Assembly: GCA_029204225.1 (NCBI GenBank)
Contig: CM055098.1
Location: 18,447,303-18,511,302, forward strand
Source: Diphasiastrum complanatum
Taxonomy: Eukaryota > Streptophyta > Lycopodiopsida > Lycopodiales > Lycopodiaceae
Length of the DNA stretch: 64,000 nt
Direction: 5' to 3'
Part shown: positions 62,591-64,000 of the stretch, piece by piece
Layout of the letters: each line of letters begins with the position of its first letter
Position numbering within the stretch: the stretch's first letter is position 1
The notes under the pieces: generated by a model
Seen by the model: the letters and a program-made list of their open reading frames with translations, nothing else
The model's database searches: none
What the model was told of the DNA's origin: nothing
Made by a program: the position numbers and the translations under genes

Positions 62591-63210
62591 TAAGTTATTA
62601 GTAAGCTGTTGAAGTTCATCCGAGGAGAAACCGATCTCATCATATAAGACATAGTAGTGTGTAGGTCTAGAGTTTAGGGTTTAGGGATGAAGTTGTAGCA
62701 TAAGTAATTAGTAAGCTGTTGAAGTTCATTCGGGAGAAGTAAAACTGCAAGAAGTCTAGGGAGAAGTAAAACCGCAAGAATACATACTGATCAAGCTATG
62801 CTTGACCACATAATTTGCTAGGATAAATTTTTCCAGTGATGTTTACTATCCTGCCTCTCCTGTGATCCCCAGGCACTGGAAAGATCTACTGATATGTTTA
62901 CACCCACTAATTTCCAATGAGCTGGATTTTCCACCAGTATATGAATATCAAGCGGCCTGTTTTCACTGTGGTGTAATTGATAAATTTTACCAACTATTTT
63001 CAGTGCTACACTTTCTAGACAACAATGCAATACAGCCATTCCAAAGATGATACTGGGTTGCTGGGAGACGACGTATTGCAGCCAAGGTTTAAGGTTTAGG
63101 GTCCAGGGATGAAGTTGTAGCATAAGTAATTAGTAAGTTGTTGAAGTTAATCTGGGGAGAAACCGATCTCATCCTATAAGACATAGTAGTGTGTAGGTTT
63201 AGGGTTTAGG
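62590..63210. repeat. Direct repeats with TTTAGGG motifs
   Basis: GGGATGAAGTTGTAGCATAA and the following TAATTAGTAAG(C/T)TGTTGAAG occur near 62684 and 63106; GAGAAACCGATCTCATC and GACATAGTAGTGTGTAGGT occur near 62622 and 63159. Short runs of the plant telomere word TTTAGGG lie at about 62672-62683, 63093 and 63198. Probably derived from one ancestral unit. Confidence 0.75.
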
Positions 63211-63281
63211 CTTAGAGAGGCATGATAGTAAACATCACTGGAACATTTATCCAAGAAAACTATGTGGTCAAGCATAGCTTG
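62792..63281. repeat. Inverted repeat with arms of about 67 bp
   Basis: 62792-62859 (CAAGCTATGCTTGACCACAT ... TGCCTCTC) and 63215-63281 are reverse complements at about 90 percent of positions, separated by 355 bp. No coding frame fits the arms. Confidence 0.85.
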
Positions 63282-63334
63282 AGCAACTTGCATAGCTTGA
63301 TCTTGAAGTTTGCCTAGCTCCAGGAGCTCTGTAT

Positions 63335-63715
63335 CTAGCACCTTTCTGAAAGCTCTTCAGCATCCTTGAACACACTACGTTGGGTCTCAACATATTTCTC
63401 AGCTTCAAGCCATTCTGCATAGTCTAGCTCCGCTTTTTCTTGGTACTCCAAGACCTTCACTTCCTCGGCAGGAAAATCCACCAATTGGAAATCAGTGGGT
63501 GTTGTCTCTGAAATCTCACCAACAACGTTTGACGTGGATTTGAGAAAGGAGTACACAAAGGCGACACAACCACTCCTATCATCTGCATGCACTGGAAAGG
63601 ACCTTTTTGACCATTGCTTTCTTACAAATCTTCCTGGCCAAATATCCAGGTGAAAGGGTATTGATCACTGCCCCCAGAAGGCATGCAGCTTCCTTGGGTG
63701 TCCGAGATAAGGAAA
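63335..63715 (-). CDS. Unidentified coding-like region (possible exon pair or pseudogene)
   Basis: The frame 63592-63335 (85 aa) reads GEISETTPTDFQLVDFPAEE, VKVLEYQEKAELDYAEWLEA and EKYVETQRSVFKDAEELSER, an acidic, helical, charged sequence. Just upstream in another frame (about 63720-63595) is SRTPKEAACLLGAVINTLSP with GYLARKICKKAMVKKVL. Both look like real protein, but the family was not recognised. A frameshift or an intron may separate them. It lies upstream of the first visible MPP alpha exon and on the same strand, so an unrelated upstream gene or a captured fragment is possible. Confidence 0.4.
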
Positions 63716-64000
63716 TGGGCAATGAAGCCAATTCCTTTACACAACCTGTATGAAGCCCATAAAACTGTAGAGAAGAACGTGGTTAAAAGGTTTTTAGATG
63801 AAGGGCATTTCCCACGCACAAAAAACACGAGGATACTTCTCCCAAAAATCTTCTGGTCTTGAGAGAGAGAGAGTTTAGATATAAGCTCCTTTGCAATGTA
63901 TGTTTACATTTTTGGATACTCAATTTCAAGACTCTTCCACCAGGCTCATACTTTTCTGAATATGATTGAAGCTCAGCATATTTATTCTAATGTAACACCA

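Noticed and set aside
62672-63215. Interstitial telomere array
   Set aside because: Only one or two TTTAGGG words at each place, too few for an array.

Overview
The window is nuclear DNA of a land plant with a large, transposon-rich genome. The evidence is two conserved intron-split eukaryotic genes, one encoding a plant-type alpha subunit of the mitochondrial processing peptidase (MPP), together with Ty3/gypsy, Ty1/copia, L1-type LINE, hAT and tRNA-derived SINE sequences, TTTAGGG motifs and long AG/CT microsatellites. The very long introns would suit a fern or gymnosperm, but the species cannot be fixed from the sequence alone.

Two host genes can be supported. RLP24 (ribosome biogenesis, plus strand) ends the left part: two exons (6404-6540 and 8030-8216) carry the C-terminal half, and the exon(s) for the N-terminal zinc finger were not found. 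The MPP alpha gene (minus strand) fills most of the rest. Twelve exons between 60364 and 14759 join in one open frame of about 492 codons; the exon with the start of the targeting peptide was not found. The two genes converge, with stops about 6.5 kb apart.

Layout: 1-6.3 kb, a 35-bp tandem repeat and a decayed, internally deleted gypsy element (minus) with a tRNA-Asp-type primer site. 6.4-8.2 kb, RLP24 exons. 8.2-14.4 kb, intergenic DNA with a SINE and a copia relic. 14.4-15.1 kb, the last two MPP exons. 15.2-42.1 kb, one 27-kb MPP intron holding a dispersed palindrome-bearing repeat; a LINE split by a gypsy element that is itself split by a non-autonomous LTR element; a second, nearly full-length LINE; simple repeats; and two hAT elements facing each other. 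42.1-42.5 kb, two exons. 42.5-48.9 kb, an intron with a copia-type LTR, a hAT relic and a fold-back element. 48.9-52.4 kb, an intron with an ORF1-only LINE derivative. 52.4-55.5 kb, six tightly spaced exons. 55.5-60.1 kb, an intron with a deleted copia element between two LTRs. 60.1-64 kb, the first visible MPP exon, palindromic GC-rich repeats, an inverted repeat and an unidentified coding-like stretch.

No bacterial-type system, CRISPR array or novel gene cluster was seen. The features most worth following are structural: five stem-loops behind the primer site of the nested non-autonomous LTR element, a hairpin kept at the 3' ends of divergent LINEs, unrelated palindromes next to A/T runs in dispersed repeats, and an apparent GC-AG intron at the glycine-rich loop of MPP alpha.
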